Shown: piece by piece, positions 8,322 through 16,731 of the stretch
How positions within the stretch are numbered: position 1 is the stretch's first letter
Layout of the letters: every line of letters starts with the position of its first letter
NCBI GenBank assembly: GCA_963827515.1
Contig: CAWHBF010000023.1
Coordinates: forward strand, 62,001 to 126,000
Direction of reading: 5' to 3'
DNA from: JABFSA01 sp963827515
Lineage (GTDB): Bacteria; Acidobacteriota; Vicinamibacteria; Vicinamibacterales; UBA2999
Length of the DNA: 64,000 nt
Translations under genes and position numbers: made by a program
Notes under the pieces: model-generated
Seen by the model: the letters and a program-made list of their open reading frames with translations, nothing else
What the model was told of the DNA's origin: nothing
Databases searched by the model: none

Positions 8322-9326
8322 ATGAGCGGAAAAACAATCACGCGAGTTGTCACCCTCTTCTGTGCATTGATGGCGATGCAGATGCCGGCGCTCGCCCAAA
8401 CCGAGCTCAGCGGCTCGTATGCCACACGGATGTACGAGGACTACATCGAGCGCGGTCCCGGTGAGTTCATGGGTAACTTCTCCGGGATGCCGCTCTCGGA
8501 CGAGGGCCGCGCGAAGGCACTCCTCTACACCTCGAACCTCCCCTCGATCATCGAGCGGCAGTGTCTCGCGCAGTCAGCCGGAATCCTGCAGTATCGACCG
8601 GTGGGCTTCAGAATCTGGAGCGAGCTCGATGAGGAGGGCGCGGTGCGCGCCTGGGTCATCAGCGGCGACAACCTCAGAGGCGACATCCGCATCTGGATGG
8701 ACGGGCGCCCCCACCCGTCGCCGAATGCGCAGCACTGGGAAGGGGGCTTCGCGACCGGGAAGTGGGAGGGTGACACGCTCACCGCGCGGATCACGCACCT
8801 CAAGACCGCGTGGATCCGTAGAGGCGTCGGCATCCCCGGCAGCGATGACTCGACCATCACCATGCATCTCACGCGGCGTGAGAATCTGCTGACGCTCACG
8901 ACGATTCAGGAAGATCCGCACTACTTGACGGAACCACACGTGGTCAGCCGCGTCTGGGAATGGAATCCGCGCGCGGGCGATGGCGACCGACCCCAGTGCA
9001 ACACCGCCAACGAGATCCCGTCCATCGAAGACACAGGCATCGTGCCGCACCAGATTCCAGGCAAGAACCCGGAAGAGGACTACATGGTCCGCACCTTCAA
9101 CATGCCGAAGGAAGCGGCGATGGGCTACGCGCACACGCTCTATCCCGAGTATCGCAAGACGATCAAAGGCACGTACGTCCCGCCCGCCGCGTGCGGCGAG
9201 CGCGCTCCGGGCTATTGCTGTGGATGGATCGAGCGGCAGGGTCTGCCCGGCGGGGCGCCCGGCCTCACGTGCAACGACGGCGGCTTCGGCACACTCGGCC
9301 CGCGCGGGCGCAAGCCGGGAGAGTAG
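8322..9326 (+). CDS. Secreted DGR-HP family protein
   Basis: 334 aa. The ATG at 8322 (MSGKTITRVV) has GGAG seven bases upstream; an in-frame ATG at 8310 overlaps that site and is rejected. Signal peptide (VVTLFCALMAMQMPALAQ), then TELSGSYATRMYEDYIERG. Core motifs: IWMDGRPHPSPNAQH, GFATGKWEGDTLTARI, WIRRGVGIPGSDDS, TIQEDPHYLTEPHVVSRVW, EDTGIVPHQIPGKNPEED, and a tail with Cys residues in CGERAPGYCCGW and LTCNDGGFG that may form disulfides after export. It is the complete version of the gene cut at the left edge. Function unknown; the family shows up next to two-heme cytochromes and DUF6152 proteins. Confidence 0.88.
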   Translation: MSGKTITRVVTLFCALMAMQMPALAQTELSGSYATRMYEDYIERGPGEFMGNFSGMPLSDEGRAKALLYTSNLPSIIERQCLAQSAGILQYRPVGFRIWSELDEEGAVRAWVISGDNLRGDIRIWMDGRPHPSPNAQHWEGGFATGKWEGDTLTARITHLKTAWIRRGVGIPGSDDSTITMHLTRRENLLTLTTIQEDPHYLTEPHVVSRVWEWNPRAGDGDRPQCNTANEIPSIEDTGIVPHQIPGKNPEEDYMVRTFNMPKEAAMGYAHTLYPEYRKTIKGTYVPPAACGERAPGYCCGWIERQGLPGGAPGLTCNDGGFGTLGPRGRKPGE

Positions 9327-9334
9327 GTAGACAC

Positions 9335-9575
9335 CGACGGCGTTGGGCTTTGGGCTAGGCCTAGGGCTGGTCTTTGGTCTCTCGTCTTTAGCGTAGAGCG
9401 GAGGCTTCCGCCTCGCGTAAGCTTGGCGGACCGCCGTAGCCTTGGCGGAGGCGTTAGCCTCCGCGGACACGCGCACGCTGAAGCGTGCGCTCTACGTCGA
9501 AACGCAAACCGCTCTAGGCTTTGGGCTGGGTTCTGGGCTGACAGCTACCGGCTACCGGCTACCGCTACCGGCTGA
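9335..9575. repeat. Composite intergenic block of heptamers and palindromes
   Basis: In order: 7-base units of the GGGCTTT / GGTCTTT / GGTCTCT type (about 9340-9392), GC-rich palindromes with GGAGGCTTCCGCCT and GGAGGCGTTAGCCTCC (about 9400-9462), GCACGCTGAAGCGTGCGCTCTACG (two halves, about 9475-9500), then GGCTTTGGGCTGGGTTCTGG and tandem CTACCGG heptamers (9543-9573). The stop codon of the minus-strand gene at 9565 is formed by one of the CTACCGG units. No gene is visible in this gap. Confidence 0.7.
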
Positions 9576-10405
9576 AAGGATTCGCGTAGCCGCCGGCGAC
9601 CCCGTACTGGTTGTTCTCCTGACAGAAGTTTTCCATGAGTTCGTCACCTGACGCCGCTTGCCGCGCCGTCCACCTGGTGACGAACGGTCTGGAGAATGCC
9701 CCGGGATCCTCGATCGTCACCTCGTTGCGCAGCGTCCCCTCGTTGAGCCGCGTCCAGCGCTCGACGGTGTGCAGCTGTTCAGTGTGAGGCGTCCCCTGCC
9801 GGTCGAACCAGAACTTGTCGTTGAAGCCCACGGTGTCAATGACGAGCGTGTCCTTCTCGAATCGCCCAATTGAATGACCGAACCACGTGGGATCGAGTGC
9901 ATCCGGGTGCGTCCGTCCGTCCATGAAAACTTGTCGATACGTGTGGATGGTCGCTTCGAAAAGGATGAACAGGTGCGTGGGCGACCTGTGCGTGTAGTTC
10001 TGCACGAAGCGGAACGGATACGGCGTGGTGCGCGGCACACCCATCGGCATGCACCACAGGTGCGGATCGTCTGTTTCCCGTTTCGCACGGTCTGCCATCA
10101 GCGCCTTCGCCGACGGCAGCAGGGGCAAGGTCTCACCTTTCTCGAGACCGGCTGCAATCGAGACAACCGGGCCACCACCAATCCAGAGGCCGTTCAGATC
10201 GATCGTGCCATCCGGAAGCCGGGGTGACGGACCCGTTGGCGCAGGCGGACGCCGCACCTCCTGACCAAGGGCATCGAGCGGACCGAGTGTCTGCGACTGG
10301 CGCGGCGCATAGCAGCGGCACGGCCAGCGCAACGATTCCGGTGACGACGAGCAGTCCTCGGACCCGGACACCACGAAGAACACGAAGATCGCGAAGCTCA
10401 TTCAT
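9565..10405 (-). CDS. Secreted DGR-HP family protein, start region rearranged and frameshifted
   Basis: About 280 aa. The body from LGPLDALGQEVRRPP onward closely matches the gene at 11717-12586 (DGTIDLNGLWIGGGP, FMDGRTHPDALDPTWFGHS, KDTLVIDTVGFNDKFWFD, TEQLHTVERWTRLNEGTL, NPFSR). The signal peptide (LLVVTGIVALAVPLLCAA) lies in a different frame, so one indel near 10300 separates it from the body. Where the sister gene has its ATG, this gene has GTC, and the frame continues upstream into a CACGAAG repeat arm before reaching an ATG at 10405. Either the repeat replaced the natural start or the copy is decaying. Function unknown. Confidence 0.7.
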
Positions 10406-10472
10406 GGTCGGATGTGGATATTACTGCCGTGACGTTGGTGCCCTTCGTGTCCTTCGTGTCCTTCGTGGTTAA
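10363..10472. repeat. CACGAAG / CTTCGTG inverted repeat
   Basis: Left arm ACCACGAAGAACACGAAG (10370-10387), right arm CTTCGTGTCCTTCGTGTCC and TTCGTGGTT (10442-10470). The arms pair into a long hairpin. A second copy lies at 44299-44410. The left arm overlaps the 5' end of the gene at 9565-10405 and the right arm abuts the TAA stop of the cytochrome gene (10469-10471). Confidence 0.7.
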
Positions 10473-11603
10473 GCCGCTGGCTTGGCTGGCGCAGGCTTGG
10501 CGAACCGGGCGGCGTCGATCGTCGCGTTGGGCTGCACGTCGGTCAGCTCGACAGTCATCTGCATGTATGTCTGGCTGACCCGACGACGAAACGGGATTTT
10601 GACGCCGGCGACGTCACGGAAATCGCTGTAGTCAATCTGTGTCGGCACGAAACCCACCGGGGTCACGGTCCATCGGACGAGCCGCACCAGCATCCCTGAC
10701 TCGTCGAAGTAGAGATTCACGACCGGCTGTCCGTTCTCGGACGCCTGCAGTACCCGAACCTCCTCATCGTTCATCACCGCACGACCGACGCGCCACTGGT
10801 TGAACGCCTGCTTCAGTCCCACCGGAAATGCGACGAGCGCTTCGAGTCGCGCACGATCCAGATTCCCGCTCGTCAACGTCAGCAGCGGAACAGGGGTGTC
10901 CGGCCCGGCGATCCACCCACCGGTGCCGTTGTACACCCGGAAGCTGTTTCCCGAGGACATGTGTACGGTCGTCGCATATCTGTTTGGCGCCTGCGCGAAG
11001 ATCTCCACGGGAACCTTCTCGAAAGCCGTGTCGAACCCTTCATACGTGCCCTTGGCGGTGAAGCTCCTGAGCGCACCGAGCCGAGCCGCACCGCCCACTG
11101 CCTGTAGATAGCGCTCGAAAATCTGATCGGCCGAGCCCGTCGGATCCGTGGGGAAGTCCCGCACGTTCGGGTCTTCCGGCGGCGTGCTGTATTGCAGCGC
11201 GATATTCGGATCGCTGCGAGGGCTTTGGTTGCCTCCATGGCACGTGAAGCAGGTCACACGCGGCTGGCCGGCGAAGTACTGCTTATTGATCGCGTTCATC
11301 ATCACGATCATCTGACGGGCGCGCTGAATCCTCGGCGTCGCGGTCGCGAAAGCATTGCGGTCCAAGCGCCGCGGTCGGTGCGTGGCAATACGTGCAGTCG
11401 TTGCCCATCGCATTCGCGAACATCCCCATCGCGTCGAGGAACGTGTCGACGGGGATGCCCTTCAGCAACAAGATGTTCTTGAACGTGGTGTCGGTCATCG
11501 GGGTGGCGTCTGTCTGCGCCCGGACCGCGACCGTCGCCGCGCCGGCCAAACACACCACGGCCACCGCCGCGGCGCCCAGAAATGCTCGCCTCGAACCTTT
11601 CAT
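10469..11603 (-). CDS. Two-heme cytochrome, reaction-centre cytochrome c type, with LolA-like C-terminal half; frameshifted
   Basis: ATG at 11603 (MKGSRRAFLG) with GGAG seven bases upstream. Signal segment (AFLGAAAVAVVCLAGAA), then FKNILLLKGIPVDTFLDAMG and heme site CTYCH. One extra base near 11360 (in a GG after GCGCTT) shifts the frame; the second frame continues NAFATATPRIQRARQMIVMM with heme site CFTCH. The C-terminal half (SADQIFERYLQAVGGAARL, KGTYEGF, VKIPFRRRVSQ) is a beta-rich domain like lipoprotein-sorting folds. Two CxxCH sites and the spacing match the CytC_RC family, which in non-phototrophs is a periplasmic electron carrier of unknown partner. It sits between two DGR-HP genes, upstream of nothing photosynthetic. 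Confidence 0.82.
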
Positions 11604-11716
11604 GTCGTCTCCAGTGCTCGATGTGTCAGGCATTGCGGATGAGCCGTGGAGGCGCGTGCCTGAGAACATGTGGGGATGCGGAGCCGGAACGTGCGTCCGG
11701 CTCCTCGCGTGCCTGC

Positions 11717-12586
11717 TTACCTGTTGAACGGATTTTCGTGACCACCTGCCACACCGAACTGGTTGTTCTCCTGGCAGATGTTCTCCATGATTTCGTCACC
11801 GGGAGCGGCGAGCCGTGCCGTCCACGTCGTCACGAACGGGCGGGAGTACGCCCCGGGATCCTCGATGGTCACTTCGTTGCGAAGCGTCCCCTCGTTCACC
11901 CGCGTCCAGCGCTCGGTCGTGTGGAGCTGCTCGGTGTGCGGCGTCCCCTGCCGGTCGAACCAGAACTTGTCGTTGAAGCCGACGGTGTCGATCACGAGGG
12001 TGTCTTTCCCGTCGTAGGACCCGATCGAGTGGCCGAACCAGGTCGGATCGAGCTCCGCCGGATGCTTGCGCCCGTCCATGAAGATCTGCCGGTAGCTATG
12101 AATATTCCCCTCGTGGAGGATGAAGATGTGTGTCGGCGCTTTGTGCGTGTAGTTCTGCACGAAGCGGAACGGATACGGGACCGACCGCGGCACGCCCATC
12201 GGCATGCACCACAGATGGGGGTCGTCGGTTTCGTTCTTCGGCTGCCCTCGCAGGTCCATCAACTGCTTCGCCAGGGGCAGCAGCGGCAGCGTCTCACCCT
12301 TCGGCAGGCCCTGTGCGATGGAGTTCACCGGCCCTCCGCCGTTCCACAGACCGTTCAGGTCGACCGTGCCGTCCGGCAAGCGTGGCGTCGGCCCGGTCGG
12401 CACCGGCGGACGCTTGACCTCCTGCCCCAGTGCATTGACCGGCCCCAGCCCACGGCCGCCCCCACCACCTTGCGGAGCAGCTGCCGCCCCCTGGCCGCGA
12501 CTACCCTCCTGCGCGTGGGCCGGCACCTGCGAGAACAGCGGTAGCGCCAAGACCACGACGCCGGTGACAAACAGCAGATTTCGCAC
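11717..12586 (-). CDS. Secreted DGR-HP family protein
   Basis: 289 aa starting MRNLLFVTGVV. Signal peptide to PAHAQ, a Gly/Ala/Gln linker, then GPVNALGQEVKRPP. Motifs: DGTVDLNGLWNGGGP, LWCMPMGVPRSVPYPFRF, IFMDGRKHPAELDPTWFGHS, KDTLVIDTVGFNDKFWFD, TEQLHTTERWTRVNEGTL and IEDPGAYSRPFVTTW, ending NPFNR. Intact sister of the damaged gene at 9565. The two flank the cytochrome gene at 10469-11603, giving the order DGR-HP, cytochrome, DGR-HP, DUF6152 on one strand. Function unknown. Confidence 0.88.
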   Translation of the reverse strand: MRNLLFVTGVVVLALPLFSQVPAHAQEGSRGQGAAAAPQGGGGGRGLGPVNALGQEVKRPPVPTGPTPRLPDGTVDLNGLWNGGGPVNSIAQGLPKGETLPLLPLAKQLMDLRGQPKNETDDPHLWCMPMGVPRSVPYPFRFVQNYTHKAPTHIFILHEGNIHSYRQIFMDGRKHPAELDPTWFGHSIGSYDGKDTLVIDTVGFNDKFWFDRQGTPHTEQLHTTERWTRVNEGTLRNEVTIEDPGAYSRPFVTTWTARLAAPGDEIMENICQENNQFGVAGGHENPFNR

Positions 12587-12712
12587 GTGAGCCTCTCTAG
12601 TGGACCGTTCGGACTGAATCGAGTACTAGTCACCACAAGCCTTCGAGCGCGATTTTCCGGCCGCGACAACGGAGCGGCCGGTAGTGACTCAGGAAGGACA
12701 TCCCACTAGATC

Positions 12713-13123
12713 CTATTTGGCGCCGCCGGGCGCGTTGTCATCGGCAGCACCGCCGAAGAGCGACCGTCCGTCTGCCGTTACCACCGAGCGCGCGTTACCG
12801 CGATCCGGCGCGACCTTCGCCGCGTACCCTTCGACAGACACCTCATCGCCAATCTTGATCGTGCGGCTCGTCCACCCGTTCCGCGCGAGCGCGCTCGGGC
12901 TCGCCAGCTCCATGTTCCAGGTCATGACCTTGCCGCTGGCATCCGCCACGTCGACGTAAAAGCGGACGTGCGGATTGGTCCATTCGACCTTCGAGACCTT
13001 GCCCTTGACGCTGAACGTCTTGGTCCCGTCGTACTCCGTGGAGAACGAGTGATGCGCTATCAGCGCCGATCCGGAACCAATCAAGCCGAGACAGGCCACG
13101 AGGGCCCACAGCTTCGATTTCAT
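12713..13123 (-). CDS. DUF6152-type small exported protein
   Basis: 136 aa from ATG 13123 (MKSKLWALVAC), with GGGAGG six bases upstream; a TTG two codons earlier is not needed. Signal peptide (WALVACLGLIGSGSA) then the diagnostic AHHSFSTEYDG, VKGKVSKVEWTNPHVRFYVDV, TWNMELASPSALARNGW and GDEVSVEGYAAKVAP. This small beta-barrel-like family starts with a His pair right after cleavage and a conserved WTNPH. Role unknown; four members occur in this window, mostly near DGR-HP or cytochrome genes. Last gene upstream of the 11717-9565 run on this strand, so likely co-transcribed with it. Confidence 0.85.
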   Translation of the reverse strand: MKSKLWALVACLGLIGSGSALIAHHSFSTEYDGTKTFSVKGKVSKVEWTNPHVRFYVDVADASGKVMTWNMELASPSALARNGWTSRTIKIGDEVSVEGYAAKVAPDRGNARSVVTADGRSLFGGAADDNAPGGAK

Positions 13124-13177
13124 TACCAACCTCCCGAGTTCTTGAACGAACCCTCAGACCTGACAAAAGTATAGCGC

Positions 13178-13202
13178 GGGGCCATGCACCGCGCATGGCC
13201 CC
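13178..13202. terminator. GC-rich hairpin between DUF6152 gene and TonB receptor
   Basis: Perfect 10-bp stem GGGGCCATGC / GCATGGCCCC with a 5-base loop. It lies just past the stop of the receptor at 13220 (minus strand) and upstream of the DUF6152 gene. No T-run follows on the minus strand, so it may be an attenuating hairpin, not a classic intrinsic terminator. Confidence 0.55.
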
Positions 13203-13219
13203 TTGACGGCAATCGGCGG

Positions 13220-16200
13220 CTAGAAGCCGTACTTGATACCGAACTGCAGGATTCGCTGGTCGCCCGTATTGGACGTGACGCGCCCAAAAGTATTGGCGCT
13301 CAGCACCAGGCCGGGGGTCCCCCAGTTGAAGTTGTTGAGCAGGTTGAACGCCTCAACGCGCAGCTCGACCGTCTGCGACCCGCCGAGGGCGATCTGCTTG
13401 GCCAGCGACGTGTCGATCGCCCAGTAGGCAGGGCCCCGAATGCTGTTCCGCTCGTAGTTGCCGAACGTCCCGAGCGCCGGCTGCGCGAACGCGGCCCGGT
13501 TCAGGTAGGTATTGAGATCGTCGCCGAAGACGTCGTCACTCACCTGATCGACGCGCTGTTCCTGGAAACGCTGTCCGTTGAGCGCCCGGTCGCTGCCGGT
13601 CGTGACGTTCAACCACGAGCCGGATCGGGCGTTGAGAATGCCCGACAGCCGCCAGCCGGAGGCCAGAGCGCTCGCGACCGCATTCTCGAACTGCGGGGTC
13701 TCAACGCCGAGCGACAGGTTACCGATGTGCGTACGGTCCTGATCGCAGTGGCCGCGATCGGCATCGGGATTGTCCGGGTTGGTCGGACCCTGAGCAAGCT
13801 GCGGGAAGCCGCCCGTCGTGTTGTCGCCGAAGCAGCGGGAGATTGTGTAGTTGCCGTTCAGGCTGACCCCGGTGGCGGCGCGACGACGGAACGATAGGCG
13901 CAGGCCGCGATAGTCCTGGGTCCCGATGCTGGTGTGCAGATCCAGGTTGCCGATCAGCGCGGCGGACGAGGGGTTCTCGCCCGAGATCGACAGGCGGCGT
14001 CGATCGTTCAGGTTCGCGGCCGTGCTGCACACTGGGAACGCCCGGCCCCCAAGGACGCAGGGGCCCAGCCCGAGGAACTCGCCCGGGTTCTGCTGGATCT
14101 GCACCCACAGGCGGTCGGTGTAGCTCCCGAGATAGCTCGCCGCGAGGCCCCAGTCGCTGCCGAGTTGCCGCTCGAAGGTGACGTTCCACGACTGAACACG
14201 CGGCGAATCGATCGCCGAGTCGGTCGCGCCGAACGCGCCGTACGGGATGAACTGCACCTCACGGCTGGTGATGATTGGGTGCGGATCCCCGCCGATGTGT
14301 CCGTACGGATTGTCGAAGCCTCCCGGCGGGTTCTCCACGAGCGACCGGTTGCCCCAGGGGGGCGACTGCGTGTTGATGTTGTGGCGCTCTGCAGTCGGAA
14401 AGTCGTACGCCACGCCGTAGGACGTCCGCACCGCCATGCGGCCGTCGCCGGTGACGTCCCACGCGACACCCACGCGCGGTGAGAAGTTCCACCACTTCGG
14501 CTCGAGTCCGGTATTGCCGCCGGGGAAGCCTTCATCTCCGGGATAGTGGAAGCCAGCCGGCGCGTTGATGAAGACGTCGCTCTTCTCGTTGCTGCGGAAC
14601 CGCTCGATGTCGAAGTTGTAGACGGCGCCGTTCTCGAGTGACTGCCCAAGGAAAGGCTCCCAACGGACGCCGGCGTTGACCGTCACCCGTTGCGACGCGC
14701 GCCACGTGTCCTGCGCGAAGGTGCCGACGTACCACATATGCATCGGCATGTCGGCGGGACCGCCATGCTCGAGGCGCGCCACGCGGCCGACGAGGAAGTC
14801 CGCCAGCCCGAGGCCCGTCGCCTGTCCGTTGATATTCCAGTCACCCCCGGAGCGCGCGTGGGTGAGGAAGTCCATCTTCCAGTACGCCGTGTTGACGCCC
14901 AACGAGATCTGGTGATCGCCGCGCACCATCGAGATATCGTCGCCCACCTGGTAGGTGTTGGTATTGAAGATGCCGGTCGTGGCGGTACCGGCTGCGATGT
15001 TGAAGCCGCCGGTAATGGTCAGCACCATCTCACCCGGGTTGTAGCTGTAGACGTTCGACCCGAGGTCCTGCGGATCGAACCATGGAGGACTCCCGCGATG
15101 GATCGACGTCCGGTTGAACGCGAACCGCAGCGAGTTGACCATGTTGCTCCCGAATACCATCGTGCTTCCCGCGGCCACCGACTGCGCCATGTTGTCCAGC
15201 CCGGGCGTGGCCGTGGACAGCACGTTGTCCGGGTTGAGGCTGAACGGCGACGGCTCGTCGTACGACGTGAGCATGTACCGTCCGAAGATCGAGTGGTTCG
15301 TGCTCTGCTGGTAGTCGATGCGGCCGACGGCCTGGTGCTGGTCGCTGCTGTTCGATGTCTGATGCGTCAGCTGACCGCATGGATCGGTGGTCGAGGGCAG
15401 GCGGCGCGCCAGGTCCAGAGCAGCGGCGCTGAAGAGGCGCGGATCGATCCGGTTGTTCACGAAAGGAGCTCCCAGCACTACGTTGCGGCCCTGGCAGGCC
15501 GTCGAGGCGAACTGGGTGAAATCTCCGGCCAGCATCGCGGCGGTGGGGACGTAGTCGATCTCGTCCGACGGCCGCTGCTTGACCCGCGTCCCCTGGTACC
15601 CGCCGAAGAAGAAGAGACGATCCCGCGCGATCGGACCGCCGAACGTGCCGCCGAACTGATTCCGGTTCAGACCGTCGTCCACGCGCTCGCCGTCGGGTCC
15701 CTGCAGGGCGAACGGATCGGTCGCGTTGAACCGGCGATCGCGGAAGAACTCGAAGGCGTTACCGTGGAGCGCGTTGGTGCCCGACTTGGTGACGGCGTTG
15801 ACCGACGCGCCCGAGTGGACGCCGCTCTGCGCGGACAACCCGCTCGTCGCCACACTGAACTCCTGCAGCGCGTCCGGGAACGGCATCGGCAGGTTCGCGT
15901 TGTTCTGCGGGTTGTTGTGCGTGGCGCCGTCGAGGCTGTAAGCCACGCCGAACGACAGACCGCCGGCAACGGAAATGCTGACCCCGCCCTGCATGCTGCG
16001 GCTATCGGACGTGCCGGTCTGAACCGCCGCTCCCGCCAGCACGATGAGGTCGGTGACCTGTCGCCCCTGGAGCGGAAGCTCCACGATCCGCTCGTTCTCG
16101 ACGACGTCACTGATGCCGGCGCTGCGCACGTCAACGATCGGCGCCGCGGCTTCCACCGACACCGTCTCTTCGAGGTTGCCGACCGCCAGTTGTGCGTTGA

Positions 16201-16516
16201 GCGTCGGCGTCGCGCCGACCTGAAGCACGATGCCGGTCTGGACGTAGGTGCGGAATCCCTGCAGCGACACCTCCAGGCGGTACGGCCCGGTCGGCATGTT
16301 CGGCATGACCCAGGCACCTTCGCCATCGCTCACGACAGTTCGCGTGAATGCCGTGTCCGTTTGAGTCGCGGTCACGGTTACCCCGGGAAGGACGGCGCCG
16401 CTTTCATCTGTCACGCGGCCAGCCAGTTCTCCGGTCGATTGGGCCCAAGCGGCGGCTCCGGTCAGCAACAGACCGAGCGCGCCCATGCAGAACATCCGTA
16501 GAAGCCGATTCATCAC
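13220..16516 (-). CDS. TonB-dependent receptor (Oar-like), intact
   Basis: 1098 aa if the GTG at 16516 is used; the adjacent ATG at 16513 is equally possible. AGGAGG lies 7 bases from the GTG and 10 from the ATG. Domains: signal peptide (GLLLTGAAAWAQ), carboxypeptidase-regulatory domain (LAGRVTDESGAVLPGVTV to GIVLQVGATP), plug (ETVSVEAA, ELPLQGRQVTDLIVLAG, AVTKSGTNALHGNAFEFFRD), then a beta-barrel ending LQFGIKYGF with a terminal Phe. Length is normal for this class. The barrel has Asn-rich loops and YGVAYDFPTAERHNINTQSP. Transport substrate cannot be told from sequence; this class is typical of uptake of oligosaccharides, peptides or aromatic polymers. Confidence 0.92.
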   Translation of the reverse strand: MMNRLLRMFCMGALGLLLTGAAAWAQSTGELAGRVTDESGAVLPGVTVTATQTDTAFTRTVVSDGEGAWVMPNMPTGPYRLEVSLQGFRTYVQTGIVLQVGATPTLNAQLAVGNLEETVSVEAAAPIVDVRSAGISDVVENERIVELPLQGRQVTDLIVLAGAAVQTGTSDSRSMQGGVSISVAGGLSFGVAYSLDGATHNNPQNNANLPMPFPDALQEFSVATSGLSAQSGVHSGASVNAVTKSGTNALHGNAFEFFRDRRFNATDPFALQGPDGERVDDGLNRNQFGGTFGGPIARDRLFFFGGYQGTRVKQRPSDEIDYVPTAAMLAGDFTQFASTACQGRNVVLGAPFVNNRIDPRLFSAAALDLARRLPSTTDPCGQLTHQTSNSSDQHQAVGRIDYQQSTNHSIFGRYMLTSYDEPSPFSLNPDNVLSTATPGLDNMAQSVAAGSTMVFGSNMVNSLRFAFNRTSIHRGSPPWFDPQDLGSNVYSYNPGEMVLTITGGFNIAAGTATTGIFNTNTYQVGDDISMVRGDHQISLGVNTAYWKMDFLTHARSGGDWNINGQATGLGLADFLVGRVARLEHGGPADMPMHMWYVGTFAQDTWRASQRVTVNAGVRWEPFLGQSLENGAVYNFDIERFRSNEKSDVFINAPAGFHYPGDEGFPGGNTGLEPKWWNFSPRVGVAWDVTGDGRMAVRTSYGVAYDFPTAERHNINTQSPPWGNRSLVENPPGGFDNPYGHIGGDPHPIITSREVQFIPYGAFGATDSAIDSPRVQSWNVTFERQLGSDWGLAASYLGSYTDRLWVQIQQNPGEFLGLGPCVLGGRAFPVCSTAANLNDRRRLSISGENPSSAALIGNLDLHTSIGTQDYRGLRLSFRRRAATGVSLNGNYTISRCFGDNTTGGFPQLAQGPTNPDNPDADRGHCDQDRTHIGNLSLGVETPQFENAVASALASGWRLSGILNARSGSWLNVTTGSDRALNGQRFQEQRVDQVSDDVFGDDLNTYLNRAAFAQPALGTFGNYERNSIRGPAYWAIDTSLAKQIALGGSQTVELRVEAFNLLNNFNWGTPGLVLSANTFGRVTSNTGDQRILQFGIKYGF

Positions 16517-16592
16517 TCAGCAACCTCCTTGTGACGAGCCCAGACGAAGTCGCGATAACTCGAAGCGAACAGGGGTCTTGGCGCAACCAGTG

Positions 16593-16621
16593 AGGTTAGC
16601 GGCCCGGTGTGTGGTTGTCAA
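16593..16621 (-). promoter_or_regulatory. Sigma-70-like promoter of the receptor at 13220-16516
   Basis: On the minus strand TTGACA (16616-16621), a 17-base spacer and TAACCT (16593-16598), about 77 bases before the start codon. Perfect -35 and consensus spacing; the -10 is partial. Confidence 0.5.
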
Positions 16622-16681
16622 CATCAACCAGGCAACGAGTCTAGTTCTGGGACGCACGGCGAGCCAGCCTGGGGGTGAGCC

Positions 16682-16713
16682 CGTGGCGCGGAGGCCGAAG
16701 CCCCCGCGCCACG
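16682..16713. repeat. GC-rich palindrome downstream of TonB receptor
   Basis: CGTGGCGCGGAGGCCGAAGC with complementary arm CCCCGCGCCACG. Member of the dispersed palindrome family, placed just past the true stop (16732) of the next receptor gene on the minus strand. It could also help end that transcript. Confidence 0.55.
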
Positions 16714-16731
16714 ATTGGCGTGACGATCGCG

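Noticed and set aside
16517..16731. C-terminal extension of the TonB receptor past 16732
   Set aside because: It is the out-of-frame tail after the indel near 17020; the in-frame version ends in the expected Phe at 16732.
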